A stretch of 64,000 nucleotides of DNA from Rhizopus sp. PT2906 (taxonomy: Eukaryota > Mucoromycota > Mucoromycetes > Mucorales > Rhizopodaceae), in assembly GCA_025529335.1 (NCBI GenBank), contig JAMYHX010000150.1:1-64000 (forward strand), in the 5' to 3' direction. The notes beneath the pieces were generated by a model, which did not search any database, was not told where the DNA came from, and worked only from the letters and a program-made list of their open reading frames with translations. Position numbers and translations under genes: made by a program. Shown in pieces: positions 12,423-24,199 of this stretch (its first letter is position 1; every line of letters begins with the position of its first letter).

Positions 12423-14041
12423 CTATGAGGGTTCCTGACCCTATTTTATTAAAAAGTATAAACAATAACTTAAGCAGTAGGGAATCGATCATTTTCATTA
12501 GGGCAGTAAATCTAAGTTCATTTAGTTGGCATGGTTACAGATATGAAATGGTGACTTACCTTGAGTTTATCATCAAACTTCATATGCTTTGGTTTCTTAT
12601 CTTTGCTCAGGAAAATTTGATTCCAAAAGTTCTATTGATGGTATGTCTTTTAAGTAAATCGTATAGTGTGAATTTGGTGTTACTTTACCTTTGCAATCCA
12701 TTGATGGCCCTTTAAGCTGGGATGGAAACAATCAATGTTACTAGAAAGCGCGTATTAGATCATATCCTAGACTATAAATGAGCGTGTAGTGTATACCTGA
12801 TGGCATCAATAGGAAAAGAGAGAATATCAATGGGAGCAGGACTATACATAACGGCAAAGCTACCACCAGGTTTACCAGGATATCTAGCAGCTATCTTTTC
12901 TAATTGTTTGTTGTATCCTTCAGAAGCAGCTTCCATTGCCTTCAAGCCTTCTTCAGATGCACCACAGACACATTCTTTGGCATTTTCCAAAAGCCCATTA
13001 GGAGGGCAGTAATCATGGTGGTCAGCAGTTAAACGGAAAACATTAGAGACCTTGAAAGTTCCAACTATAAAATGTCTTGGTGTCTCTGTATATTACTGAC
13101 TAATAAATGTATCACTTACGCAAATTGACGACAACACGAGGAATCTCTTTTTGGATACGTTGAAGGGCAGCATTAACGTACTTTCCATAGAGTTCAGGAG
13201 TGACGTACTTGGAATTTTCAGAAGCACTGCAGGCAGCACATTGGTCATTACCTTTTTATAGCTTGAAGTTAGTATTTCCTAATACAAGCTATTCCCCAAA
13301 AAACATTACTGCCAATTTGAATGGTAATGAATTTCCAGGCCTTCTTAAAGTCTTCATCTTTCTTAAAGTAACTCTTCATACCTATTGTACAGAAAAGGCA
13401 TTAGTAGAAAGCAACCACAGGATATATGCCTGGACTTACGAGGAATAAGATAATCAAGTTCATAATCAAGATTCATTGCAATAGCACCGCTTTGAGCACC
13501 ATCAAGATTATCAATCAAAGGTCGGTCTGGACAAAATGTTTAGTTTAATCAAAGAAAACAAGCAAGAAATACCTACAGAAACTCTTTGGAATTGTACAAT
13601 CCTTGGCGCTGCAAAAGGACATGACGTGGGCAAGCTTTGAGGCGCCTTTAACATTAGGACTGTAGTGCTTGACAAAGTTTGCCAAGGTTACTGCATCGGT
13701 ATCACCACCAATACCATAACTGTTACCACGAAACTCCATGATTGAAGTGAAGTTTACGATACCAGTACCATGAGCACCATGATTGACACCCATCATGGCA
13801 AAACCAGCCATGATACTACAACAAAAGGAGTAAGCACCGACTTTATTCTTCTAATTTATCCAAAGTACCTGTCACCAAGAGCAGCAACAACCTTGATATC
13901 ATCAAGGCGAAGGTCAGTGACATCTTTAGGGGGTGACTTTCGTGGAGCCAATGCTGGGCAGTCAGAGATGGATTGAACATTGGCGGATACTATTCCGACA
14001 GCGACCAGGAGAGGAAAAGCCAAGAGTTTGAATTGAACCAT
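12423..14041 (-). CDS. Secreted GDSL/SGNH esterase, phospholipase-B-like
   Basis: An SGNH hydrolase of the PLB1 type, expected to deacylate phospholipids outside the cell or in the secretory path. The start (14041-14039, MVQFKLLAFPLLVAVGIVSA) is a clear signal peptide. Block I reads GDSIMAGFA across an intron junction, block III is QIGSNDQC and the C-terminal catalytic pair is in DCFHPS, so Ser, Asp and His are all present. GGDTDAVTLANF follows the usual spacing. Several cysteines (CSAKDC, CAACSAS, CVCGAS) suggest disulfides. The last exon is tiny: after CTCAAG at 12560 a 119-nt intron leads to a six-codon end GQEPS-stop (12440-12423). That terminal exon is inferred from splice signals and is the least certain part. 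Confidence 0.85.
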
Positions 14042-15495
14042 GATGATTTTCAAAGAAGAGGTCGCGAATGATGAATATATTCGGTTCAGATACGTTGACC
14101 GCCTTTTATATACTTTGCGAGAACGTAATACAAGGATGTTTTCACTTTAATTCAGCGTTAAGCTTATAGGCTATCGCTTTCAATATAATTAGACTAGTAA
14201 CCTTCATTTCATTAAAAGAATTACAGCATTGTCCCTGAATGTTAACATGTCCGATCAACGCGGCAATAATTTCTTTTTAGAAATGACACTTGTAATTATG
14301 GTTGTTTCACAGAAGAAGCTTTATGTTAAATTTGTAGCCAATTGTCTGTCGATTCAGTTGTTTCTACTGCAATGTGGATTGCTATTAATATGATAATTCT
14401 ATAAACTTCTTTTATAGTTACACATTCGCATGAAACGAAACAAATAGTAAAGTTTCTGTTTGCGATTTTCCGACATTTAATGTCTCTGATTAAAGCTCAA
14501 GTCCAGTAACCATGTATATCAAGGTTAGAACTTGCTAGTCAATCCTATAATCACCCGCTTGACATACAAATTGAGATATAATGAGGGATTGCAGTTTATT
14601 TATTAATGCCACCATCTTCCTTTTAGCCAAAGTGCGTTCGTGATACTCTCAAGATTATCTCTTCTGGGGCACTAGATCGCTGATTTGAATTTACTTTAGA
14701 GGTAACAATGTCTTTTTTTCATATGATTGGTGTAACGGTGATCACAGTAAAGCATATACTTGCTTAATTATTTGCGGGGCAGACGTGAACTATCTCAGTT
14801 TACTGTTGTATCATTTATCGTTGGTTTATTTCACTAGAATATTTGATGCTAAAGAAAGTTCTATGGCGCGACACTATGGGTATTTTATGTGATTACACTG
14901 AATGACGCATGCCATTGAAAGAGTAATGGTACACAGACATTGACCTAAACACAATGTTTGATAAAAATGAAGTTTATCCGAAATTAAACATTTGGCACAT
15001 AAAGATAAATGTTTAAGGCTACACAGTTCATTAAATATGTTTAGGGAATTTTTCATATCTTACGGAACAATCAGATGATGACTACAGTTCTTGATAGCTT
15101 AAAACATTGCTGTATGAATACCGACTTTATATCTCTACTTCAATAGATGATGAGTAATCCTTTAATCCATAACAGCTAATCCATAAATGTTATATACATC
15201 CTTGTGGGATATTTCTATATAAAGGCATCTGTGTAGCTTACAGTGAGATCATACATACTCTACATCTACATAGAACTCCTTGTTACAAAAGTGATGACAG
15301 CGCATTCACATGTTTATTATTTACTAAAACCATATAGTCTGACACTATTTTCAGGAGCAGTGTCGCGTTGATTTAACATTTCCGTATAGGCTGTATTAAA
15401 AAATAAGTCGAGGCACATGGACCGAAAAGGCCTTGCTCATTTAAAGTGAGGCGTAGCAAGTATAAGCCTGACAAGATAACTTAAAATATTCAGTG
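14042..15495. other. Intergenic, non-coding
   Basis: About 1.4 kb of AT-rich DNA between the esterase promoter and the mariner relic. No recognisable gene, RNA or repeat was found; the small minus ORF at 14874-15056 has no protein-like features. Confidence 0.5.
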
Positions 15496-15610
15496 TGTAC
15501 ACTCTTTCTGGAAAGTAAATTCACCCAAAGACGAGAACAAAATTCGTGTTGTACGAAAAATAAATTCGCCCTGAAGAAAAATCAATTCACCTGATGACAG
15601 GAATAAAATT
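15496..15610. repeat. Likely 5' terminal repeat region of a Tc1/mariner element
   Basis: Just upstream of the transposase relic a short motif recurs in variants: TAAATTCACC, AAAATTCGTG, TAAATTCGCC, TCAATTCACC, AAAATTCGTG. Such internally repetitive AT-rich ends are typical of mariner-like terminal repeats. No matching inverted copy was seen downstream of 16490, so the right end seems lost. Confidence 0.45.
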
Positions 15611-16488
15611 CGTGTATTCTCCATGACGAACATAAAAGCACTATTCTCGAGTGCATTAATGAGAGCCCTTCCATCGTCCTAGGCGAAGTAATGAAGAAGT
15701 TAAAGCAAATGTTTACCGAATTAAAAGTATCTAAAACTACCTTGTTCGATTTTGTAAAACAACATTGCAATTTATCTCTCAAGAAAGCTCGGCTTCAACC
15801 CATAGACCGGGATAATGAAGAAAAGATTCAAGAGCACTTGGATTGGGTTCGTAAGTGGGAAAAAACAGACCTGGATTTTACGAGAAACTGTGTCTTTCTT
15901 GACGAATCTGCTTTCCATATTAATTTGAAACGTAATATGACATAGTCAAAGAAAGGTGCACCGACAGTGGTCATAGTTCCCAAAACACGAGCAATAACAA
16001 CGACTATTTTAGGCGCAATTTCTGCGGAAAGTCTAATCAAATGCAGCCTTAGACTTCCTCAGCCTCCATCTAATAAAAAAAGAAAGAGGGGAGATGGCGT
16101 TGGGCAAATGAGCAAAGGAACAGTTACGGGGCACTATATCAGCTTTCTAAAGGCTACAGTGGATGAAATGGACCTGTATCCGCACATGAAAGGTCACTAT
16201 CTCATGGATAATGCTCCTATCCATACATCTGAGGACATAGCCAAATACATAGAATCTCGCGGTTACCGCTGCGCTTATTTGCCTCCATATTCTCCTGAGC
16301 TCAATTCCATCGAGCAATTCTGGTCAGTAGTCAAAAGCAAAGTGAAACGCAATAAGTTTCTCGAGAAGGAAACGTTGATGACCCGGATCAATGAAGCTTC
16401 TAATAGTTTGAAACTAAGTGATTTTAAAGGGATTGCTAGACATTCTCATAAATGCTTGGACAAGTGTTGTATTGGGCAAGCAATCTGA
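15607..16488 (+). pseudogene. Tc1/mariner (DD34D/E) transposase, nonsense-mutated
   Basis: Cut-and-paste transposase of the IS630-Tc1-mariner superfamily. An open frame runs from about 15607 without a start codon and holds an HTH-like region (LKVSKTTLFDFVKQHCNLSL). It then holds the first catalytic Asp in FLDESAF, the second in LMDNAPIH and the third acidic residue in YSPELNSIEQFW. The frame is broken by TAG at 15943-15945. Homologues usually have Trp there (motif TWSKKG), so TGG to TAG is the simplest explanation. The rest continues in the same frame to the stop at 16486-16488. With the missing start and the missing right terminal repeat, the copy looks inactive. Confidence 0.9.
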
Positions 16489-16504
16489 AGAAGCTTTCTT
16501 TTGA

Positions 16505-16526
16505 TGTGACCGAAAAAAAAGGTCAC
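16505..16526. repeat. Perfect small hairpin after the transposase
   Basis: GTGACC, an A-rich loop, then GGTCAC, shortly after the transposase stop codon. It could be part of the decayed element end or a fortuitous hairpin. Function unknown. Confidence 0.35.
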
Positions 16527-16611
16527 TAGGGTAACGGACAAAGGACAAAGATCCTTTACGTTTTTTCTTTTTCCTTTAGTAACTTTGTTTCATTACTGTT
16601 CCTAAATACCC

Positions 16612-18831
16612 ATGATGAACTTTGTATGTGGCAAATGCCATCAATTGTTTACTTCCCAGAGATTGCTTACAACACACAGCAGTCAAAAACATCGTGATTA
16701 CGCGCTTGCAACTTGTTACGATGGTAAGTTTGTAAAATATTCAGTTGCCTCGCTACAAATGTAAATCAACAACAACACAAAGCAAATGTTCACAGTTTAT
16801 TTCTAGGTACTGAACTTTGTTTACATCGGTTCCAAGGAAATTTTCGCTGCATTTGTTCTGACGATAAAACGTTTGACTCGATCAATGGATTCCAAAAACA
16901 TATTCAAAGCGGCAAAAAATGCCCCTCGATACAGACCGTCAAATTTTGTATGTTTTAATGTCATGGTTCAAAATCATGAGCAAACTTTTTGTAGAACATT
17001 GTGCTGACTTCTTTATTTTAAAAAAGTAGATGGTGAAAAATTCCCACTGAACGATGATAAGACGTGCTTCCTTTCACTTCGAAATGAGTTGATTATTTTT
17101 TCTCTTTTGGCAAGGGATGATGGGAACGGCCATGATGACATCAGCGATGAAGAACTAGAACCACAGCAGATGATGGTATCCACGGCAACGCTTATCTATG
17201 ACTACCCCCATGTCATCGAAAACGATTGGTCAGCCATCAAAGAAGCAAAACGGGATTATGACCATGCAGTGCTGCATGCCTGCCGTGTAATGGATTAGCG
17301 GTCTGAAGAGCAAACGCGACTTCTGACAATCATTGATTCTCATTTTCTTCGTCCGATCTCATTAACCAACTCGAAGGAAAACGTGGAACGCAATGCATTG
17401 ACACACCAAGATCACTTGCAATCATTGCATGAGTCGACCACCACTGTGAGAGCAATATCACCAAAGAAAAGAAAAATCAAGCCAGACGCTATCATGACAA
17501 GTATAGAAGTATCTTTATGTAATACTCTTATCTGCGGTCTATATACGAAAAGGCTGCTCAACCAACAATATGAAGAGCTTGATGATGGGATGGCAACGCT
17601 CCTCAATGAAGATTGGTCGATATTCTCCCAAATGCATTATGCATGCAGTCGTTTGTTGGCAGGGATAATCCTATTGGACACATTAACCGGCAAATCCGTT
17701 ATTGTCAACTCTGTTGAGATTTTTGGTCGACGAAGATCGCTTGACGCACATAGGGAGAGCTTTCGGGTGTAAAAGGAGGCTGCAGTATCAACATCATTGT
17801 CCCCTAAAACAACAAGATACCTGACGTGTTTGATGAGATAATCATTATAATAATTCGAGTATAATCTTACAGTAGAGCATACATTTTACCTCACATTCCT
17901 CTATCGCATCTGATAAGAATAACTTATAATAATAACATAAGCATAAACAATGTCAGTGACGACAATAATATAAATAGGAGCCATAGATTCTCCACCCCTA
18001 TAAAACGCATACGCATCTTATTTAAACAATGTTCAGCTCTTCTTAATAAAGAATCTAATTCGCAAGTTGTCGACTTAATAGCCTTTTTACAATAACACTA
18101 AAGCTGAATACAACAATACCAAAATGTGTGACCGACATCGTATAGTGATGTCGATGGCATCAAATTGGTCATTGGCACCAAAATTTTCAACGCGCTTGTT
18201 ACATCAAGCCTACGTATCGACATTGATATCAAATCTGAAATTGGGCCCAGTCACTTCCAACTTCATCTTAAATGCATACGAAAGATCGTTTGCCACAAAA
18301 ATCTTTGTAAAGAAATCTGCTTGGGAGAGTGCACAACATATCGCTAGATGCGAACGTACCAACAAAATTTCCAGTTACGATGTGATCTATCAACTTTGAC
18401 AGCTTCGCATCCGCTTCCATCAACAATCAACTTACTTCGCTTGTCGAGGATTCAATGAGCCAACTGATGACTTTTCAACGCGACCATACACGATCTTCAC
18501 GCTATGCAAATGGGATAATGGCAATAACGACTCTGGATACCGCGTTGGATCTCTACTGCTTCAAACAATTGCAAACAATATGATCACTGGCCGCAGCGCC
18601 TTGCGCAAAGACGATGTTGACTTGCTAAAATCAAAGGTTCCCAGAGGAATTGACATGGACAAATATATCATCGAAATCATTGCCCTTTTTAACAATGATG
18701 ATAGTATCGTGATCATCGATAACACTGAATTGAATCACATCCTACAAAAAATCGCAAGATCGCTTGCCCCACAAATTGCTAAGGCAAATGAGTCCATTGT
18801 TGTAACCGTGAAGTCAATTTTCTCTTCCTAA
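16612..18831 (+). pseudogene. Broken C2H2 zinc-finger ORF carrying a solo LTR
   Basis: Three exons can be traced: 16612-16723, 16807-16947 and from 17027. The first encodes a canonical C2H2 finger (CGKCHQLFTSQRLLTTH then H), the second a finger-like CICSDDKTF...GFQKHI. Exon 3 continues as DGEKFPLNDDKTCFLSLRNE up to TAG 17296-17298. It is open again from 17299 (RSEEQTRLLTIIDSHFL), then hits TAA at about 17769. A solo LTR sits at 17822-18115, and further open stretches follow (18124-18396 and 18580-18831). At least one nonsense codon, the LTR and frame breaks indicate a dead gene. The family was not identified; the paired fingers suggest a DNA-binding or element-encoded protein. Confidence 0.55.
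17822..18115. mobile_element. Solo LTR, copy 1, with 5-bp target duplication ATACC
   Basis: A 294-bp unit beginning TGACGTGTTTGATGAGATAA and ending GAATACAACA, so TG...CA. It is flanked by ATACC on both sides (17817-17821 and 18116-18120). It contains a TATA-type box TATAAATA (17969-17976) and, further on, AATAAAG, the expected promoter and polyadenylation signals of an LTR. It is clearly homologous over its whole length to 51401-51699. No retrotransposon interior remains, so it is the product of LTR-LTR recombination. Confidence 0.93.
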
Positions 18832-18834
18832 TTT

Positions 18835-20770
18835 TCTTTTGAATATGTTGTATACTGGCCCTGATTCACGCTATTGTTATATCTCTGCTGTTATAATAAA
18901 ACATACAAAGTCAGTCAGATATGTTCTAAGGCCAGGAAGAGCATTCTGAGAGTTCTTGACTTAAAGAGGATAATCGATTCATCCATTACATAATTATCTA
19001 TCTGACATCTCATCCAGTAAGATTAAGATAAAGAACATATTGGTTAACGGAAGATCACACCATGAATGATCCACTACGGATGTCGTGTTAATTGGTTCTA
19101 ACATCCAAGCACAGACCATCACACCATCCATAACGATTACCCGGTTTCTCTATTCAAAGCTATATAAAGCACCTTATTTTATTAATTGAATAAAAAGAAC
19201 ATAATTCTTTTATAGTCAACTAGTCTGATCACTTCTCTTGTTTTTTGTTTTAATTTTATTTTTATTTTTCGTATATTAAGTTCTACTTGATATCACACAT
19301 GCCCCTATTAAAGTTGTATGATAGTGATCAGTTGTTCTTCCTACTAATGAAAAGCATTCGTGTGTTCATGTATTAAAAAGAAAAACACATATACATGACG
19401 ATGATGTAGCAAGTAGCTTCAACAACGGTAAAGAAAAAAAAGACAGTGTTCTTGGTGTTTATTGTGAGGTTCACGAAGAGCTTTCCGCGAAAATGGCCGG
19501 AAGAAAGGCAGATGTGAGGTAATATCATATGTTGAAGGGACAAAGATCGATAAAAAAATGTTTTCAAATGCTCAACAAGCAAATGTGTGTGCCAAACGTA
19601 AGTTGTGATGCGTTGCAGTGTTCATCAATTCGCAAGCTGACTACATGGATTCGCAGGCTGACTTCATGGATTCATAAGCAGGAAAAACATGCGAAGGAAG
19701 TACGTCTTACCATCGCTCAGTGGGAATTTTTCACCGTCTACAATGAAAAGTCAGTATGAGCTTATCAGGGAAAAAACGATTTCATCTTTTGTTTATTCTT
19801 TGGAAAAATGTATTCATATAAATTATCCTTTGAACATATTAATGCATTAACTTGTTATGTAAAATAATATCTTGGCTAAAGCAGCCTACCTTTTCTTTTC
19901 CAAGAACAGGTGAGATGCCGCAATTTTTGAGTGTGTAATAGATTATGACCAGATCTGCTTAATAGACTAAGCTCAGAAGAATACGACGAAAAGTAGATAC
20001 AGATCCTTTAGTCGTAATACCATTTGTAGCGTATTTAGAGTCGTGTTTAAGAGCATTTTTCATAATCAAATAATGACAATGGCTTTTTTCCATCTCTCTC
20101 ACTTGATCTTTCAGAAAGCTACTATACACGTCTATAACAGTGATAATATTCTTAATTAGAGAGTAGTTTTGGACCAATTTTAATTAAACATGAAACAGAA
20201 ATATCATCCAATATATTCAATGTATTTGCGCCTGTGATCATAGCCATAACAACTGCAACGGTGTTTTTCTTTGACCAAGGCCTTTTACACTTCATAAAGA
20301 AAAAACCATTCCAAATTAGTTAAAAACATAAAGCATATTTCTGATTCTACCTCAATGGCACTTCCTTAGCCCAAGTAATTAAGGCATTCATTCGAATAAT
20401 GAAAAGCTTTTGCAGCTTTACTTTTAATATTGTCTTTTATTTGAAATTACTTCATTTTGATCCAACAGCTTTCCCTAATATCACCATATACCAATCAGAT
20501 GTTTGTTTAGTGTGTGGCTAGACTGAGAGTATATTTATACAAGTCATGTAACAAGAAGATAAACACGACGATTTTCGCGTTTGCATAGCTTGTCTCCTTT
20601 TTTTCTTTTTTGGCCAACACTACATGCACCTGAAAATAGGCTAAATAATGCAAATAAGAATTTATCATAAGTGGTCTTTTTTGATCAGCTGACAACATAA
20701 AATTAGAATAAATAAGTAAATAACAACATTTCTTTTTTTTTATCTCTTTCTTTTTTGAAAAGAAACAAAC
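18835..20770. other. Intergenic with decayed coding-like fragment
   Basis: Mostly AT-rich non-coding DNA. Near 19160-19200 a TATATAAAG and an AATAAAAAG occur close together, as in LTRs, but no second copy or target duplication was found. At about 19485-19760 two overlapping plus-strand frames look protein-like (MAGRKADVR, then YVEGTKIDKKMFSNAQQA in another frame). This suggests a frameshifted gene relic of unknown family. Confidence 0.35.
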
Positions 20771-20774
20771 AAAT

Positions 20775-21370
20775 ATGACGAAAAGTTTTGTTGGAGAGCA
20801 TCATATGTAATGAGTAGGGGTAGCGCAAATATTATTAGTCTAACTTTAAACTAAAGTGTCAAGTCCTTCTCGTTGGAAGCGAGCTGAGCGGTCTGAGCTA
20901 CAGCGATCTTAAAGAAATCCTTTCTCGCTGTGGCCAGATGCGCCCCTACCATGTTGTCAAGCTACCTGGCCAGTGTGGGGCGCACGTCCACTTCGTTAAT
21001 GAAGTGGGCGCCGCCACTTTTTTCTGGCGGTACGCCTTCCTAGGAGGTGTGATCTGCCGCTCTCTTTCGTCTGTCTCCATCAGACCAACGCTAATAAATG
21101 GTGCCCCCACCATTTACGTAAGTATATTTCATATAAAGAAGTAATTATATTCTCACTTTTTGTCATATTCATAGAACACGGAGGGGATGGAGAGTCTTGG
21201 TGGGTCTTCTTTCTATGTCTGTTCGGAACAGCACCAGCATCACGGTAAGATTTATAAAAAAAAATATGATGATCCACGCTTACACGTTCTTAATTCCTAG
21301 GGACGAAGGTTGGCTGGACCTTTTGGTCGAGAAGAGAAGACAGCTGGACCGTCTTATTGAAGATGAATAA
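20775..21370 (+). CDS. Small RRM-like protein, three or four exons (start uncertain)
   Basis: One frame is open across three exons when spliced at GT-AG sites: up to 21121, 21175-21244 and 21301-21370 (TAA). The first reads QVLLVGSELSG, SYSDLKEILSRCG, RPYHVVKL, CGAHVHFVN and GVICRSLSSVSI. This order of strands and helices matches an RNA-recognition motif, with LLVGSEL as RNP2-like and AHVHFVN as RNP1-like. The tail has GTAPASRDEGW and a charged helix LLVEKRRQLDRLIEDE. The start is unresolved: the frame closes at a TAG near 20836, and the best ATG (20775) would need one more intron. The block is GC-richer than its surroundings and followed by AATAAA-type signals. Homology is not recognised beyond the fold guess. 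Confidence 0.45.
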
Positions 21371-21372
21371 AG

Positions 21373-22483
21373 TGTTTGTTGCTTATTTTGGTCCTTTTTT
21401 TTTTTTGTAAAATAAACATTTATTATTTCATCAAAAACAATTTAAAGGTGTTTACATATTTGGAAATTATGAATAAGTAAGAAGGAGACTGGCTCTCTTC
21501 TTGTCGAATGTTTGAATAAGCATATAACGCGAAATAACTTCCTTTGATGAACATCAGTAGTTAAATAGATATGATAATTAAAAGTAGACTTAAAGGCGAT
21601 GGCATACAACTTCTTTATCGCATTTATTTGTTCTGACGATAGCAATATTTCATGAGGCTGATGATAAAAGCCTATAATTAGTTGTGGTCATCTTGATGAT
21701 AAAGAATAAAGAACATTGATTGTAGTTGCTCTTGCTCCCTTTACCTTATTCAAAGGTATTTATGTAAGCTGTATGAATCATATGTGTATCTCCTTTTTCC
21801 TCTTGAATTTGAGATGTAAATAAAGACTTGAATAAGAGCATGATGAAACGTATATTTGGGTTAAAGGAGTTGACTCAGGTTTTTCCATTTTTGTAATGGG
21901 TTATCAATAAAGCATGGAAGACAGTAAATGAATTAAACTCATGACATAACCAGAACCAATAGATGAAGCAATGCAAATCATAAGAATGAAGACAAGAGAT
22001 ACCTTTTAGGTCAAACTTGCTTGGGCTATATCTGAGTTGAATAAAATACCAATTTCCAGCTGCAGAATGCTCCCATACTTATCAATCTACAAAGAGTCCG
22101 TCTTTGCTAGAGGAACGTAAAATGCAAGCACGTTTTTTTTTTCCATAGTCTTCATACAGAATGATATTACCAAGGCAAACTGGTGACACTGATACAATGA
22201 TATGTCCTAAGCTGTTTCATTAAGCTGAATTGTTATTTCAATGTAAACAAGACAGTTAACCAAACAGGCAATGACATATAAAGTGGGATGAGTAGTAGCT
22301 TATATGAATATTTTAATAAATAAACACAAAGTATCATTTATTGATCAAGGATTTGTGCAAAGATTCGCACATGTCTATGATATCACTTTCTTCTCTTTGT
22401 GATTGGCTATGGTCTGCATTTTAACAAACCCTGTTTCCTATTTTGTATCGCATGCAATGTTATCTTTAAAAAGTTTATTTGCA
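21373..22483. other. Intergenic with one minus-strand coding-like frame
   Basis: A minus-strand frame around 21690-21442 (PQLIIGFYHQ, then SSEQINAIKKLYAIAFKS, ending at a stop at 21442) reads like protein but lacks an ATG start. It lies tail-to-tail with the RRM-like gene. The remaining 800 bp are AT-rich with nothing recognised. Confidence 0.3.
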
Positions 22484-23565
22484 TTATGACACTTTAAGGA
22501 CAAAGTTTTTAAAGTAAGAGTATTGATCCTTGGGTGTTCTCCATGTGTCATCAGATCCACCAAAGAAGGTATGGAACACTAGGCAGATTTGTGAGCATAA
22601 CAAAACTTGGATATTAAAAATACTTACTGATACCAACAACGTGGCCTGTGTTGCTTGTACGAAACGCAACGTTCTTTACATTAATCTTTCTTACACCGTT
22701 TACATATAGGCTCATCTGGCCGTTACGCTTGCCCTGAGAGTTGAGTACGAGCTCCTGGCGGACAGTTGTCCAGGTGCCTGTCTTAAATTGAAACGTGCCT
22801 CGACCTAAGCTGAAACCATAGTCTGGATTACAGATATTGATCTTATTATCACAGAGATTCTTGCGCTGCTTAGAATTAGGAAGATATGCATAGATTTCAC
22901 CTTCACCGTCCGTTCTCCACATGAGTCTTTAAAGAATGCATATCAATCATTTTTGTACAACATTAGATTAATTAAATTGCTATGCTACCTTGTTGTAAAA
23001 CAGGAACCTGATTCATCACCGCCAGTACATTCACCATGACCGCCATAGAGACCAGGAAGCTTACCACCTAAGGCAAAAAGAATTATATAACACAATAATT
23101 ACAAATAACTTTCTTTTCTTTACCTTTTACAAAGTCAAAACCTTTAGGAAAGAATACGCTATATTGAAGTGTAACCTTTTTTGATTTTGCTGTGATACTA
23201 AGAGGTTCAGCTAAAAAGCCAACACCACCGATAGGATTTACTTCAGGATTTCTTGATTTTGCGGTGTACTTTACGCGAAGTACCAAATCTTTGGTTTTCT
23301 TGGAAGGATCTCTTACAGCAGCATTCTTATTTTCAGATCCACTCCAAGCCCAAAGCCATCCTCTATGCTTATGTATTCCCCAAGGAGTGCTCCATTTACT
23401 TTGTTCACCGACTATAGCTTTTTTATACTTGTTCCAATTCCAAAATGTCCATTTCTTTACTCCTCTCTTTTCAAGTGTTTGCGTCAAAGAATCACTACTG
23501 GCATTGACTGCACTGAGTAAGACTACAAGAATGGCTACATAAAATACAAAGAGCCTGTAAACCAT
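22484..23565 (-). CDS. Secreted polysaccharide lyase family 14 (glucuronan/alginate lyase-like)
   Basis: Four exons encode a secreted lyase expected to cleave uronic-acid polymers by beta-elimination. The start (23565-23563) gives a signal peptide ending near LSAVNA, then a short propeptide ending in a dibasic TLEKR, a likely Kex2 cleavage site. PL14 hallmarks follow in order: GGVGFLAEPL, FFPKGFDFVKG, GKLPGLYGGHGECTGG, LMWRTDGEGEIYAYLP, CDNKINICNPDYGFSLGRG and TGTWTTVRQELVLN. Across the last intron comes GIMFHTFFGGSDDTW. The last ORF start is not used: the GI|MFHTFFGG junction (intron about 22577-22623) restores the family motif. Mucoromycota walls contain glucuronic-acid polymers, so the substrate may be the fungus's own wall; that is inference. 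No neighbouring gene supports a degradation cluster. Confidence 0.88.
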
Positions 23566-24190
23566 TCTGCAAAATCACACAATAATTTCTGTCAATTTGT
23601 AGAAAAAGAATCAACTAAGAAAAAAAAAAAAAACCTAAAAAAGGCACCTTGGTTTATATACTTTTTCGCATATTGCAACGTGAAAGAAGTTAATTAATGT
23701 GGCACAAACACTTGTTCATTTTTTAGGTAGCTGTCAGTAAGGAAAACAAAGGGGTAAAGTGCGGGCTAACACTCCTATCTGTTGACTCTACATGTTCTAA
23801 ATGGATCATAGTTTCTGTTTCTATGGAACATGACCTTCCCATTGATACCAATGGCTTAATCCTATCTCGTTTCGGAAAATCATTTTAATCTACTACACTA
23901 TAATGGAAATATTGCTTGGCTGCTACAGTAAATAACGAGCCTTGGATGTCCAGCTATACTGTCTATGTGATCTTTTGTATTTTTTTTTTACACATGTGTT
24001 TGATTAGACTATTTACCAAAAAGGTGAATGCTCGCATGGAACAATAAGATGTCCACGGAGAATTGAACCCAATCTTGTCATAAAGGCGCAAAATAGAGAT
24101 ATGTATATAATTCAAATCCTTAAGCTCTTGTTCCAGTCTTAGTATATCTACTCTCTGTTCACTAAAGTTCTTATCAGTTTTGTCAGTGAA
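23566..24190. other. Intergenic, promoter side of the PL14 gene
   Basis: AT-rich DNA with short A and T runs. No gene or repeat recognised. Confidence 0.5.
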
Positions 24191-24199
24191 GGACCCTTA

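Noticed and set aside
16820..16980. tRNA-like GGTTCAAAATC string
   Set aside because: No A box or cloverleaf could be formed; no tRNA gene was found in the window.
19080..19215. Possible third LTR (TATATAAAG plus AATAAAAAG)
   Set aside because: No partner copy, no target duplication and no clear TG...CA boundaries.
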